Shown piece by piece: positions 33,270-43,692 of a stretch of DNA of 64,000 bases; position 1 is the first letter of the stretch; every line of letters begins with the position of its first letter. The notes beneath the pieces are model-generated. The model made no database searches. It saw only the letters and a list, made by a program, of their open reading frames with translations, and was not told where the DNA came from. This DNA comes from Heloderma charlesbogerti (lineage: Eukaryota > Chordata > Lepidosauria > Squamata > Helodermatidae), in contig JANEZZ010002683.1 in NCBI GenBank assembly GCA_026122225.1, positions 682,001 through 746,000 of the forward strand, in the 5' to 3' direction. Both the position numbers and the translations under genes were made by a program.

Positions 33270-36061
33270 AAGTCAGAGCATCCCTGACAGATGGCTGTCC
33301 AGCCTCGTCTTGAAGGCCTCCAGTGTGGCAGAGCCCATAACCTCCCTAGGTAATTGGTTCCACTGTCGTATTGCTCTAACAGTCAGGACGTTTTTCCTGA
33401 TGTTCAGCCGGAATCTGGCTTCCCATACCTTGAGCCCATTATTCCGTGTCCTGCACTCTGGGATGATCGAGAAGAGATCCTGGCCTTCCTCTCTGTGACA
33501 GCCTTTCACGTACTTGAAGAACGCTTTCATATCTCCCCTCAGTCTTCTCTTCTCAAGGCTAAACATGCCCAGTTCTTTCAGTCTCTCCTCATAGGGCTTT
33601 GTTTCCAGTCCCCTGATCATCTTTGTTGCCCTCCTCTGAACCCTCTCCAGCTTGTCTGCATCCTTCTTAAAGTGTGATGCCCAGAACTGGACATAGTATT
33701 CCAGATGAGGCCTAACCAGTGCTGAGTAGAGGGGGATTAGTACTTACCAGGATTTGGAAGCTATGCTTCTATTAATGCAGCTCAAAAGAGCATTGGCCTT
33801 TTTTGTAGCCACATCACATTGCTGGCTCATATTCAGCCTGTGATCGACAACAATTCCAAGATCTTTCTCTCTTGTAGTGTTGTTGAGCCACGTATCCCCC
33901 ATCTTGTAACTGTGCATTTGGTTTCTTTTTCCTAGGTGCAGAACTTGGCATTTATCCCTATTAAATGTCATTCTGTTGTTTTCTGCCCAGCACTCCAGCC
34001 TATCAAGATCACTTTGAATTTTGCTTTTGCTTCTAATAAGGTATTAGCTATCCTGCCCAGTTTTGTGTCATCTGCAAATCTGATCAGCAGCATTCCTTGC
34101 ACCACCTCCTCCAAGTCAGTAATAAAAATGATGAAGCGCGCTGGGCCCAGGACTGAGCCCTGCGGTACCCCACTCGTTACCTCTCCCCAATTTGAGACGA
34201 TCCCACTGATAAGCACTCTTTGAGTCTGATCCTGTAGCCAACTGTGGATCCACCTGATCATTGTTTCATCTAGCCCACTTTGAGCTAGTTTGCTCATCAG
34301 GATATCATGGGGCACTTTGTCAAAAGCTTTGTGGAAGTTGAGGTATCTTATGTCCGTAAGATCAGATGGGATCTTATGGACATAAGATCTCAAAAATGAG
34401 ATCAGATTCGTCTGGCAGGATTTGTTCTTGACAAATCCATGTTGGCTTCGAGTAATCACAGCATTGTTTTCAAGGTGCTTACAGATGGATTGCAGTATAA
34501 TCCATTTGTAATGGATGGCCTTGTAGGCCCCTTCCAACTCTACTATTCTATTCTATGATAATCTGCTCCAGAATTTTCCCAGGGATTGATGTCGGACTGA
34601 CTGGTCTGTAGTTCCCAGGTTCCTCCTTTTTGCCCTTTTTGAAGATAGGGACATTAGCCATCCTCCAGTCATCTGGCACTTCACCCATCCTCCATGATTT
34701 CTCAAAGAGAATAGACAGTGGTTCTGAGAGTTCTTCTGCCAGTTCCTTTATTAGTCTAGGATGCAGCTCCTCTGGCCCTGGAGATATGTACACATTCAGT
34801 AATTAGGTGTTCCTTGACAATATTCCTATCAATCTCAAGCTGCAATCCTGACCCTTCAGTCTGTACTTCGCCTTTGCCAGGGGGGTCATAGACCCTGTTT
34901 TGTGAGAAGACTGAGCAAAAGTAGGAATAAAGCACTTCTGCCTTTTCCTTGTAATCTGTTATCATTTTGCCATTCTTATTTAATAGTTGAACCACCATTT
35001 CTTTCCTCTGTCTTTTACCTTGCATGTATCCGAAGAAAGACTTTTTGTTGATTTTAGCATCCCTCGCTTACCTCAACTTGTTCTCAGCTTTAGCATTCAT
35101 GACGCCACCCTGCAATTCTGTGCTACCTGCCTGTACTCTTCCTTTGTTACTTGGCCCTCTTTCCACTTCCTATATGTGTCCTTTTTTGTTTTCAGGTCAT
35201 CATCTCTAAGCCCTTTGTGAAGCCACATTGGCTTCTTCCGTTGTCTTCTGCCTTTTTGTTCTTGTTGGAATTGTTTGCAATTGTGCCTTGAGAATTTCCT
35301 TTTTTTAAAACTCCCACCCATCTTGGACTCCTTTTCTCGTTGGAGTTGCTTGCCATGGGACCTTACTTATCACTGTTCTGAGTTTATTAAAATTGGCTTT
35401 CCTAATCCAGGGTATGCATTTGGCTACACTCGGCTTTTGCTTCCTTTAGAACCAAGAACTACAGTATAGCATGGTTGCTTTCTCCCAGAGTTCCTGTAAC
35501 TGTTACTTTATCCACTAAGTCATCTCAGTTGGTTAGGATCAAGTCGAGGATAGCCGATCCTCTAGTTCCTTCCTCTACTTTCTGTAGGAGGAATTTTTCA
35601 GCAGCACAAGTTAGGAATCCCTTGGAAGGGCCATGTTTTGCAGAATTTGTCTCCCAACAGATATCCGGGAAATTGAAGTCCCCCATTCCTACTACCTCAT
35701 GCTTCCTTGAAACCATGGCAATTTGCTTTTCACAACTTTCATCCTCGTCCTCTCCTTAACTGGGTGGCCAGTAGTAGACTCCAACCACCATGTTCCTTTT
35801 ATTCTTTGCTCCATTAATTTTAACTCAGATGCTCTCGATGGGGCTACCAAGCTCCTCCTCCTGTATTTCAGTGCAGAGATATGTATTTTTAACATATAGT
35901 GCAACCCCACCTCCCTTTATGTTTCTCCTGTTCTTTTTGAACAAGTTATATCCTTCAATTGCTGTATTCCAGTCATGGGAGTCATCCCACCAAGTCTCAG
36001 TTACACCTGTCAAATCATAATTTCTCTCCTGTATTAAGAGTTCAGGTTTGTTCTGTTTGTT
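33270..36061 (-). pseudogene. CR1 ORF2: endonuclease and reverse transcriptase
   Basis: The endonuclease has [33 protein letters not shown] and [14 protein letters not shown] (36,010-35,580). RT has SPGPEELHPRLIKELAEE and YRPVSPTSIPGKILEQI (34,790-34,560), KAFDKVPHDILMSKLAQSG, VPQGSVLGP and RFADDTKL with catalytic ADD (34,400-34,040). The C-terminus has [18 protein letters not shown] and WNQLPREVM to DSHLSGML. Frameshifts and a small insertion break it. Confidence 0.88.
34505..34558 (+). mobile_element. 54-bp CR1 3' end inserted in CR1
   Basis: GATGGCCTTGTAGGCCCCTT and CCAACTCTACTATTCTATTC in plus orientation lie inside the minus-strand CR1 RT region, with ATAATC on both sides (34496-34501 region and 34557-34562 region). 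It is an extremely short 5'-truncated CR1 insertion. Confidence 0.7.
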
Positions 36062-37450
36062 TCACATCCTCTGGGTATTAGTGTATAGACACTGAAGACC
36101 ATGTGCTTCATAGTCTGGCTTTCTTCCTACATGTTTGTGAAGACTATTATTGGGTGCTGTTTGAGCTGTTCTCTCCATTGTGGTGCATGAGCCTTCATCC
36201 AATGTTACCCCCAACTTTACATCTCCCTCCCCCGTGGGATTCAGTTTAAAGCTTGGGAAGTTCATGCTGTGGCCAAACACATTCTTCCCATCCTTTGTGA
36301 GGTGCAACCTGTCCCTTGCCAACAGTCCATCTTCCAGGAAGTATAGCCTGTGGTCCCAGAATCCAAATCTCTCATGCCGGCACCACCTTTGTTGCCAGTC
36401 ATTCACCCGGAGTATTTTTCTTTCTCTTTCTGTCCCTCTTCTAACTACTGGAAGGATGGATGAGAAAACTATCTGGGCCCCAAAGTTCTTGAGTTTCCTT
36501 CCCGAAGCTTCAAAGTCTGACATGATTTCTTCGTAGCTTTGCTTGGCGGTATCATTTGTTCCCACATGGATGAGAAGAAAGGGATACCTGTCAGTGGGCT
36601 TTATGAGTGCAGGCAACCCCTCAGTCACATCTCTAATCCATCCTCCTGGGAGACAGCATACCTGGTGAGTCCACAGGTCTTTGTGACATACGTGGGTTTC
36701 GATCCCATGCAGCAAGGAATCTCCTCCTCCTCCTCTTCTCTTCTTGTTGTTGTAGGCCTGGGTTTCATCGCCTCTGCTTGACTGACGTTCAGCCTCTTGT
36801 TCGCTCTCATGCAGGTTCCCCTGTCATTCTTCCTCTGCAGGCTGTCCTCCAGTCACATCCTCAAGTACCTGGACATGGTTCCATAGCTCTACTGTCTCCA
36901 CTGGTGAAGAATGGCTTCTAGTTCTTCTGCTCCTAACTGTCCCCCTTTTCCAAGGAGTATCCTCTACTTCATTTTTCATAACCTCAGCAGTTTCCTCCTC
37001 TGCCTCAGGTTGCTGTTGCTCCTCTAGCTTCTGTTCTTCTCTTTGCTGCTGTAGTTCCACTGTTCTGTCCAAGAACTCTTCATCTTCTCGTATTCCCTGG
37101 CAGGTCAACAGTCGCCGCTCCAATCCTTTTACTTTTTCTTCCAACAGTGTGATCAACTTGCACTTGTTGCAGGTGTAGGCCATGTTTATCTCAGGCAAGA
37201 AAACAAACATGGCACAAACGTTGCAGGTCACCACCACTGGAGAATCTTTTCCTTCTATACCCTCTATTCCCTTTTTCTGTCTAGCTTTCTGATTGTTCTG
37301 GAGTAGGCTGTTTCTGGTCCTCCACTCACTGCAGGTTAAAAACAGAGTCCCACTGGTATGGAAGTGTGTGTCACAAGAAAAAGAAATTGAAAAAAATGAA
37401 AAGGACATGACAAAGAAATAAAAACAACAACAACTGCTCAACTGGGAGGT
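36062..37450 (-). pseudogene. CR1 ORF1: zinc-finger and SGNH esterase protein
   Basis: CR1 ORF1 proteins are known to carry a PHD-like finger and a lipase-like SGNH esterase. Here CNVCAMFVFLPEINMAYTC plus NKCKL (about 37,220-37,130) is the Cys-rich part. It is followed by a coiled, Glu/Gln-rich stretch (LEEKVKGLERRLLTC; QQQREEQKLEEQQQ), then the SGNH domain with FLLIHVGTNDTAKQSYEE, IVFSSILPVVRRGTERE and GLLARDRLHLTKDGK (the DxxH-type block). At least two frame changes separate the blocks. Confidence 0.8.
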
Positions 37451-37520
37451 GGAAAAGAGACAGTAGTGCTTGCTTACAACTTTCCTTCCCTGCACCCACA
37501 CTTTTCCTTGATGTTAGCCC

Positions 37521-37809
37521 AAATCCAGATGGACTGTATGGAGTGCCTGGAACCAGCAAAAATGCCCCATGTTGTCTTGGTTTTGACTTGCCTTATGAAG
37601 CATCTGAGCTTTTCTGTATAGCTAGTGGAATCCATACATGATGTTGCTTACAACAGTAGCTGGAAGGATGGATTAAAAAAGGGGAGATGGGGATCTCCTC
37701 TGATGCAATCATGGCAGGGTCCGGTGCTCATAACCATGTTTCTAAGCACCATTGGAATTGATGATGGTGCCAGTAATGAAAAATATATCGAAGCAAGTTT
37801 TGAAAATAA
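37521..37809. other. No gene recognised
   Basis: No supported feature between the CR1 5' end and the L2. Confidence 0.35.
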
Positions 37810-37956
37810 TCTGTTTCACCCGCTCTGCCTCTCCTTGTCATCCAAGACTGATGAGGCAGTTGATATTTTGATCCAGTGCCTGGGCAGGGTAATGGACCCA
37901 ATGAGGGCCAATGAACTGAGACTCAGTCCAGACAAGTCAGAGATGCTTGTTGTGGG

Positions 37957-38310
37957 TAGGAATGGCAGAGAATCCTGCTGCGGACTCAAATCAGGCTGGA
38001 TTCTCAAGAATCTGACCTGCGGTGTCTGTAGCGGACCGGCCCCACTCATCTCTGCCTCCACCAGATTTCCCATGGGGTGGCTCTCAGGGCTGTTGGTGCC
38101 ACTGGCACCAAAAGCACCAGCTGTCAAGGGCTCCCTTAACAGCTGGCATGGAGAACAAGGGCCTTGGCGCGGCCAGGAGCAGAGCCACCCGCGAAATCCG
38201 ACGGATACAGCAAGGCTCCTGGGGAATCCATGGGGCCCCAGGCAGCCCAGATTTCCCCACCATGGACCCTCCCCCCCCAGACCGGAAGTTGCGGGGTTCG
38301 TACACCCCTA
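37957..38310. mobile_element. hAT-B, 354 bp, in L2
   Basis: TAGGAATGG...CACCCCTA with perfect duplication GTTGTGGG at 37949-37956 and 38311-38318. Family B left end with GGCTGGATTCTCAAGAATC. Confidence 0.9.
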
Positions 38311-38567
38311 GTTGTGGGTGGTTCACCTGTCTAGTTCAGAGGCATGCAACCTGTTATAGAGGGGGGTCGCACGCCCCTGAAGGAGCAGGTTCATAGTTTG
38401 GTGCTGCTGTTAGATCCAGCATGGTCACTTGAGGCACAGTGGCCTCAGTGGCTCAGAGTGCTTTTTATCAGCTTATGCTGATATACCAGATACAACCCTA
38501 CATGGACAGAGATAGCCTTGCAACAGTTACTCGTGCTTTGGCAACCTCCTGTATGGATGATTGCAGT

Positions 38568-38873
38568 TAGTGATGGCTACCGTGGAACCAATTCCCAAGG
38601 GAGATGGTGGGCTCTCCCGCACTGGAGGCATTCAAGATGAGGTTGGACAGCCATCTGTTGGGGATGCTCTGACTTAGATTCCTGCACTGAGCAGGGGGTT
38701 GGACTTGATGGTCTTATAGGACCCTTCCAACCCTACTATTCTATGATTCTATGAAATCCATCCCTTTGGGGGCTTGCTGGATTTCCCCGCTGCCCCAGCT
38801 TGGCTTGCATTTGATAGCTGAGCTGGGGGCTTTCCCCAGAAATTCAGGAATCTACTTGAGTTTTTTGTTTATT

Positions 38874-38904
<31 letters not shown>

Positions 38905-38959
38905 TTTTGCAAATTACCTCATAATTTGACCACTCGCATGGATTCCTCTGCCATCCCTA
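38568..38959. mobile_element. hAT-B-like element with CR1 tail inside, in L2
   Basis: TAGTGATGG...CCATCCCTA with duplication ATTGCAGT/ACTGCAAT (two mismatches). A CR1 3' end (about 38582-38755: WNQ-type GGAACCAATTCCCAAGG to ATTCTATGATTCTATGA) lies inside, and a (GT)n run lies at 38874-38901. Confidence 0.65.
38582..38755 (+). mobile_element. CR1 3' end fragment
   Basis: GGTGGGCTCTCCCGCACTGG, GTTGGACAGCCATCTG, GGGGGTTGGACTTGATGG and the terminal ATTCTATGATTCTATGA are the CR1 3' end. Confidence 0.88.
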
Positions 38960-39779
38960 ACTGCAATGCTTTGTACATGAGGCTGCCCTTGGAAATAGTC
39001 TGGACATTTCCATTAGTTCAAAATAGGGCAGCTAGAAAGCTCACTAGAACTGGCCGACGTGATCACATTACGCCAGTACTTCTCCATTTGCACTGGCTGC
39101 CAATCAGTTTCCGGGCCCAATTCAAAATGCTGGTTTTAACCTTCAAAGCCCTAAACAGCTCCTCCAATAGTTACCCATAATATTTACATTACAACATTTA
39201 CCCACAGTATTTACAATACCATTGTTGCCTGAGGCCATCCTCCAGGTGCCCCTCCAAATGAAGCAAGGCGGGGGGCTACAAGGGAGGGGGCCTTTCTCCA
39301 TGCCGGCAACCCATTTGTGGAATGTCCTCCCCAAAGAGGCTTGCCTGAAGCACTTTGGGCATCCAGTGAAGTCCTTTTTATTCTCCCAGGCATTTTAAGA
39401 ATCGTTTTAAGACCTGCCTGTAGTGCATTTAGCACTCTATTCTGCTGCTAGTTTTAATCTGGTTTTATGCTGTTGTGATGGTTTTATTCTTTGTTGCTGG
39501 TTTTATCTTGGTTTTATTCTGTGGTTTTTTATTTTTTGTTTTAATATTTGTCCCATACATTTTTAATGTGCTGTACACCATCCAGGGAACTTTGATTATT
39601 GGGTAGTTTAAAAGTGCAGTTAATTAATTAATTAATTAATCTGACAGGTTTTTTAAATCATTGAATGTAATGTATGTCAAGTATAGATTCTGAAGCCAGA
39701 AGTGAGAGGGGGAAGTGGTGACAACTGAAGCACATATTTGATTGGCAGACTGAGAGCCAAACTACACCTGACCATAACT

Positions 39780-41335
39780 GTGCATATTTGCTTTTCAACT
39801 TGTTCATAGGGATGTATGAAAGACCCACCTTCTGTTCGGGGGGGGGGGTCCACGGGGGGGGAGGCGATCTGTTCCTCTCCCCTGGAATCCATCCAGGCCG
39901 GCTCCGCTCCACCTCAATCCTGTGGAGCTGGCCGCCAGCTCCGCGTCCCTGGCGAATGTCAATATGGCCGGCAGCCATTGCTGTGCCGTATCGCTGTAAG
40001 TAAGTCTCCAGGCGCAAATGGCGTAGTGGGCACCTTTTGTGGCCGTAAAGCTGGTAGATTAGCCTAAATGCAGCCATGTATCGACATTCTTCAGGGACAT
40101 GGAGCTGGCGGCCGGCTCTGCAGGATTGAGGCAGCGATGGAGCCAGCCTGGACAGATTCTGCGGGGAGGCGGAGGTGAGTGCTTCGTTCCGCCATGGGCC
40201 CCAGTGGGGCCGGATTCTTGGAATCTGGCCTCGTTGGGGTCTGTGGCGGAATTCTCCCCCATCCCTACTTGTTCATAAATGATCTGGAATTAGGAGTGAG
40301 CACTGAAGTGGCCAAGTTTGATGACACCAAATAATTAAAGGTGATTAAAATAAAAATGGGTTGTGAGGAGCTTCAAATGGATCTCTCCAAACTGGAAGAA
40401 TAGGCATTAAACTGGCAAATGCAGCTGAACGTAAGCAAGTGTAAAGTGATGCACGATGGGATAAAAAAAGCCCAACTTCACATTTGCAGTGATGGGATCG
40501 GAGCAAGCAGTGAGTAAGCAAGAAAGGGATCTTGGGGTTGTGGTGGTCAGCTCAATGAAAATGTCAACCCAGTGTGCAGCTGCTATGAAAAAGGCAAATT
40601 CCATGTTAGGCATAATTAGGAAAGGAATCGAAAATAAAACTGCCAAGATCATACTCCTCTTATACAAATTTATGGTGTGACCCCACTTGGAATACTGTGT
40701 ATAGTTCTGGTCACCGCACCTAAAAAAAGAATATTGTAAAGTTGTAGAAAGTGCAGAAAAGAGCAACTAAAATGACCCAGGGGCTGGAGCATCTGTCCCC
40801 TATGAGAGAAGGTTACAACAGCTGGGATTGTTTAGCTTAGAAAAAAGGCAAGTGAAGGGAGACATGGTAGAGGTGTACAAAATTATGCATGGCATGGAGA
40901 ATGTGGATAGGGAGACATTTTTCTCCCTCTCTCAAAATACTAGAACCCAAAGGGGTCATCCCATGGAGCTGATTGGTGGGAGATTCAGGACAGATCAAAG
41001 GAAGTACTTCACACAGCACAGAGTTAAACTATGGAATTCACTACCACAGGATGTAGTGATGGCCACCAATTTGGATGGCTTTAAAAAGAGATTGAACAAA
41101 TTCATGGAGGAAAAGGCTGTCATTGGCTACTATTCCTGATGGCTATATGCTGTTTCCAGTATCAAGAGCAGTAAGCCTATATACACCAGTTGTTGGGGAA
41201 CATGGGTGGGAGGGTGATGTTGCACTCATGTTCTGCTTGTGGGTTTCCTGTGGGTGAAAAGTGAACAGAATGCTGGACTAGATGGACCCTTAGTCTGATC
41301 CAGCATGGCTCTTCTTACGTTCTTATGTTTATCTT
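39780..41335 (+). mobile_element. CR1-group LINE, 3' half, split by hAT-B
   Basis: The protein runs NLFINDLELGVSTEVAKF across the hAT at 39807-40267, then LNWQMQLNVSKCKVMH, RRLQQLGLFSLEKRQVKGDM, LIGGRFRTDQRKYFTQHR, VKLWNSLPQDVVMATNLD and GFKKRLNKFMEEKAVIG. The 3' tail has GAACAGAATGCTGGACTAG and CCAGCATGGCTCTTCTTACG. Stops and frameshifts are present. Same family as 32.4 kb. Confidence 0.8.
39807..40267. mobile_element. hAT-B, 461 bp
   Basis: TAGGGATG...CATCCCTA with perfect duplication CTTGTTCA at 39799-39806 and 40268-40275. GGAGGTGAGTGC near 40167-40178 faces the right end. The right terminus has GGCCGGATTCTTGGAATCTGG. Confidence 0.92.
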
Positions 41336-41759
41336 CCTTGGGAGAATGAGAATTTCACTTACACTTTCTGCCTCCTTTGAGAGGATGTGGTGTTAAGGCT
41401 TGTGAGCCTTAGCTCAACATTTCCCCTGCTTTTGGGTGCTGGGTTGAAAACTGTATAGCCTTAACATTTTTCTTATAAACCATAGGGTTTTTTGTTTATT
41501 GAATATTGGTTAAGATATAATATCTATTTATTGCAAAATGTTTAGAGAGCCCTGGTAATAAACAGTAAGCCTATTAGGATACATACACATCCTGATTAGT
41601 TCTAGGAACTTCTGGTACCGTCCCCACTGCACCCCAGCTGGAACTACTGAGGGTGCACTAGGGTGGGTGGGTGGCTCCTTAGCAAGTCCAGCAGGGTGTC
41701 CCAGAAGCTGCTCAATCTGCACGGAGCAACAAGCTCCGTGCTCTCTCAGGTATCCTGGT
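41336..41759. other. Weakly identified; possible L2 3' region
   Basis: The minus strand has RPGYLREHGACCSVQIEQL and CMYPNRLTV, which may be the damaged end of the L2 upstream. No clear 3' terminus is visible. Confidence 0.35.
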
Positions 41760-43685
41760 CGCAAGTTATTTAAGGTTTTACTTTAAGGCCTGGTAGTGGA
41801 CAGGCAGCCAGTGCAGTTTCCTCAGCAAATAAGTTGCATGCTGAAAAGGGGCTGCTCCTGAGAACAGCTGAGCTGCTGTGTTCTGCACTAGCTCCAGCTT
41901 CCTGAGCAGCCTTGAGGGCAGCCACACACAGAGCTCATTGCAGTAATCCAGACTTGAGGTTACTTGTGTCTGGACCACTGTGGCCAAGCTATCCCTGTCC
42001 AGGAGAGGCCATAGCTGGCGGATCAGCTGAAGCTGGTAAAAGGCACTCGGAGCCGCTGTGGCCACTTGGGCCTCCAGAGACAGTGATGGATCTAGGAGTA
42101 CCCCTAGACTGTGGACCTGATCTTTTAGAGGGAGTGCAACCCCATCCAGAACAGGCAATGAGCCTATCTCTCAGACCCAGGATCACCCACAGGGCTTCCA
42201 TCTTGCCAGGGTTCAGTTTCAGTTTATTGGTCCTCATCCAAACCATTACTGAGTCCAGGCACTAGTCCAGGACTTGCAAAGCCAATCCTGATTCAGATGT
42301 CACAGGGAGATAGAGCTGTGTGTCATCAGCATACCGATGGCACTTGGCTCCAAATCCCCTAATGACCACTCCCAGCGGTTTCATTTAGATGTTAAATAAC
42401 ACTGGGAACAAGATGGTACCCTGCGGAACCCCATAGCAAAATTACCAAGGGGCCAAGGAAAAGTCACCCAATGTTACACTCTGAAATCAGCCCCATAAGT
42501 AGGACAGGAACCAATGTAATACAGTGCCTCTGATACCTATCCCATGGAGTCGATTCAGGAGGATACCATGGTCAATGGTATCAAAAGCCGATGAGACTAG
42601 AGACTGAGCAGAATTAACAGGGTTGCACTCCCGCTGTCCCTCTCTCGATAAAGGTAATCCACCAGGGCAACCAAAGCTGATTCAGTCCCATAACCAGGAT
42701 GAAACCCAGACTGGAATGGCATCAGACACCTCGACTGGAACTGCACTAAGACCAAAATGAAGTTCACTGCGGAGACAAGCGATTTTGTCCTCAAAGTAGA
42801 ATCCAAAAAGGTCACAGTAGGGCCTTGAGGAGGTCAGGGCTCCATTTGCTGGGGAGAGTGTTAACAGCCCTGGACCACCTGAAAGAGCTCTGCTGGGTGG
42901 CTACTTGAGGACATAATGGAGGCAGCAAAGTAAGCCTTCTTTGCTGCCTGCATCACCATGCACTGGGCACGATTATGAGCTCTAGACCGTGCTTGGTCAT
43001 CTTCACTTCAAGTCTTGCACCATTGGCTCTCTAGCCGAAGTCCAGCCTGTTTCATTGCCCCCAGCTCCCCAGTATACCAAGGAGCGGGGCGAGTTCTACA
43101 TTGCTGGAGAGGGCACTCAGGTGCAATCAAGTTGATGGCCCACTGCATCTCACTGTTCCACCATGAGGCTAAGGCTGGATCACCAGCTTTCTCCACTGGA
43201 AATTCCCAAGAGCATTCAGAATTCCATCGGATTCCTTCAGTCTCCTGGGGCGGACCATCCAAATGGGTCCCTCACCCCTTCAGAGGGCAAGTAATGCCAT
43301 GAGTTCAAATGTCACCAGGAAATGTTCTGACCATGACAGTGGGGTTACTTGGACTCCTCCAGTTTTCAGATTACTCTCTCACAGCTTGAAGGAAAGACCA
43401 AATCAAGGTTTGTCTTGCTTCATGTGTTGGGCCAATGACAAACTGAAATGGCCCCATGGTCCAAGACGGAGTGGTTTCCTGGCGATAGTGATGGAGGTTC
43501 TGTGAACCACAGCAATACCCCCCACCCGGCCCTCCAACCTATGTTGGTGCTGCACTGAGTACCCAGGTGAGCAGAGCTGAGTCAGGCCAACCCCACCCAG
43601 CTCACCCAGTTCACTCACTTCATTTATAATGAGAATCTGCACGGCATTGGTCCTCTTTTCCCCTTGCCTTCATCTAATAGGTGCA
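41760..43685 (-). mobile_element. L2 LINE, RT region
   Basis: Minus strand from 43.26 kb: NLIAPECPLQQCRTRPAPWY and ELGAMKQAGLRLESQWCKT (linker after the endonuclease), then [20 protein letters not shown] and [17 protein letters not shown] (RT), MRTNKLKLNPGKMEAL, VHSLGVLLDPSLSLEAQ, VTSSLDYCNELCVWLPSRL and YLLRKLHWLPVHYQALK. Frame breaks occur throughout. 5' truncated; the CR1 3' end starts at 43693. Confidence 0.85.
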
Positions 43686-43692
43686 GTCCAAA

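Larger units (their letters stand above)
33190..37450 (-). mobile_element. Nearly full-length CR1 LINE
   Basis: The minus strand holds, in order, ORF1 (37.45-36.06 kb), the ORF2 endonuclease (about 36.0-35.5 kb), reverse transcriptase (34.9-33.9 kb), the C-terminal region and the 3' terminus at 33190 (AGAATCATAGAATAGTAG). Many frameshifts. A short CR1 3' end lies inside it at 34505-34558. The 5' boundary is approximate. Confidence 0.9.
37810..39641 (+). mobile_element. L2 LINE 3' half, split by two hAT elements
   Basis: Plus-strand RT blocks SKTDEAVDILIQCLGRVM and MRANELRLSPDKSEMLVVG run to the first hAT at 37957. Sequence resumes at 38311. ATRALATSCMDDC reaches the second hAT-like insertion, and CNALYMRLPLEI and LVQNRAARKL, then ITPVLLHLHWLPISF, follow it. 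The 3' UTR ends in (TTAA)n at 39618-39641. The protein line-up across each insertion shows that the hAT elements came later. Confidence 0.82.
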
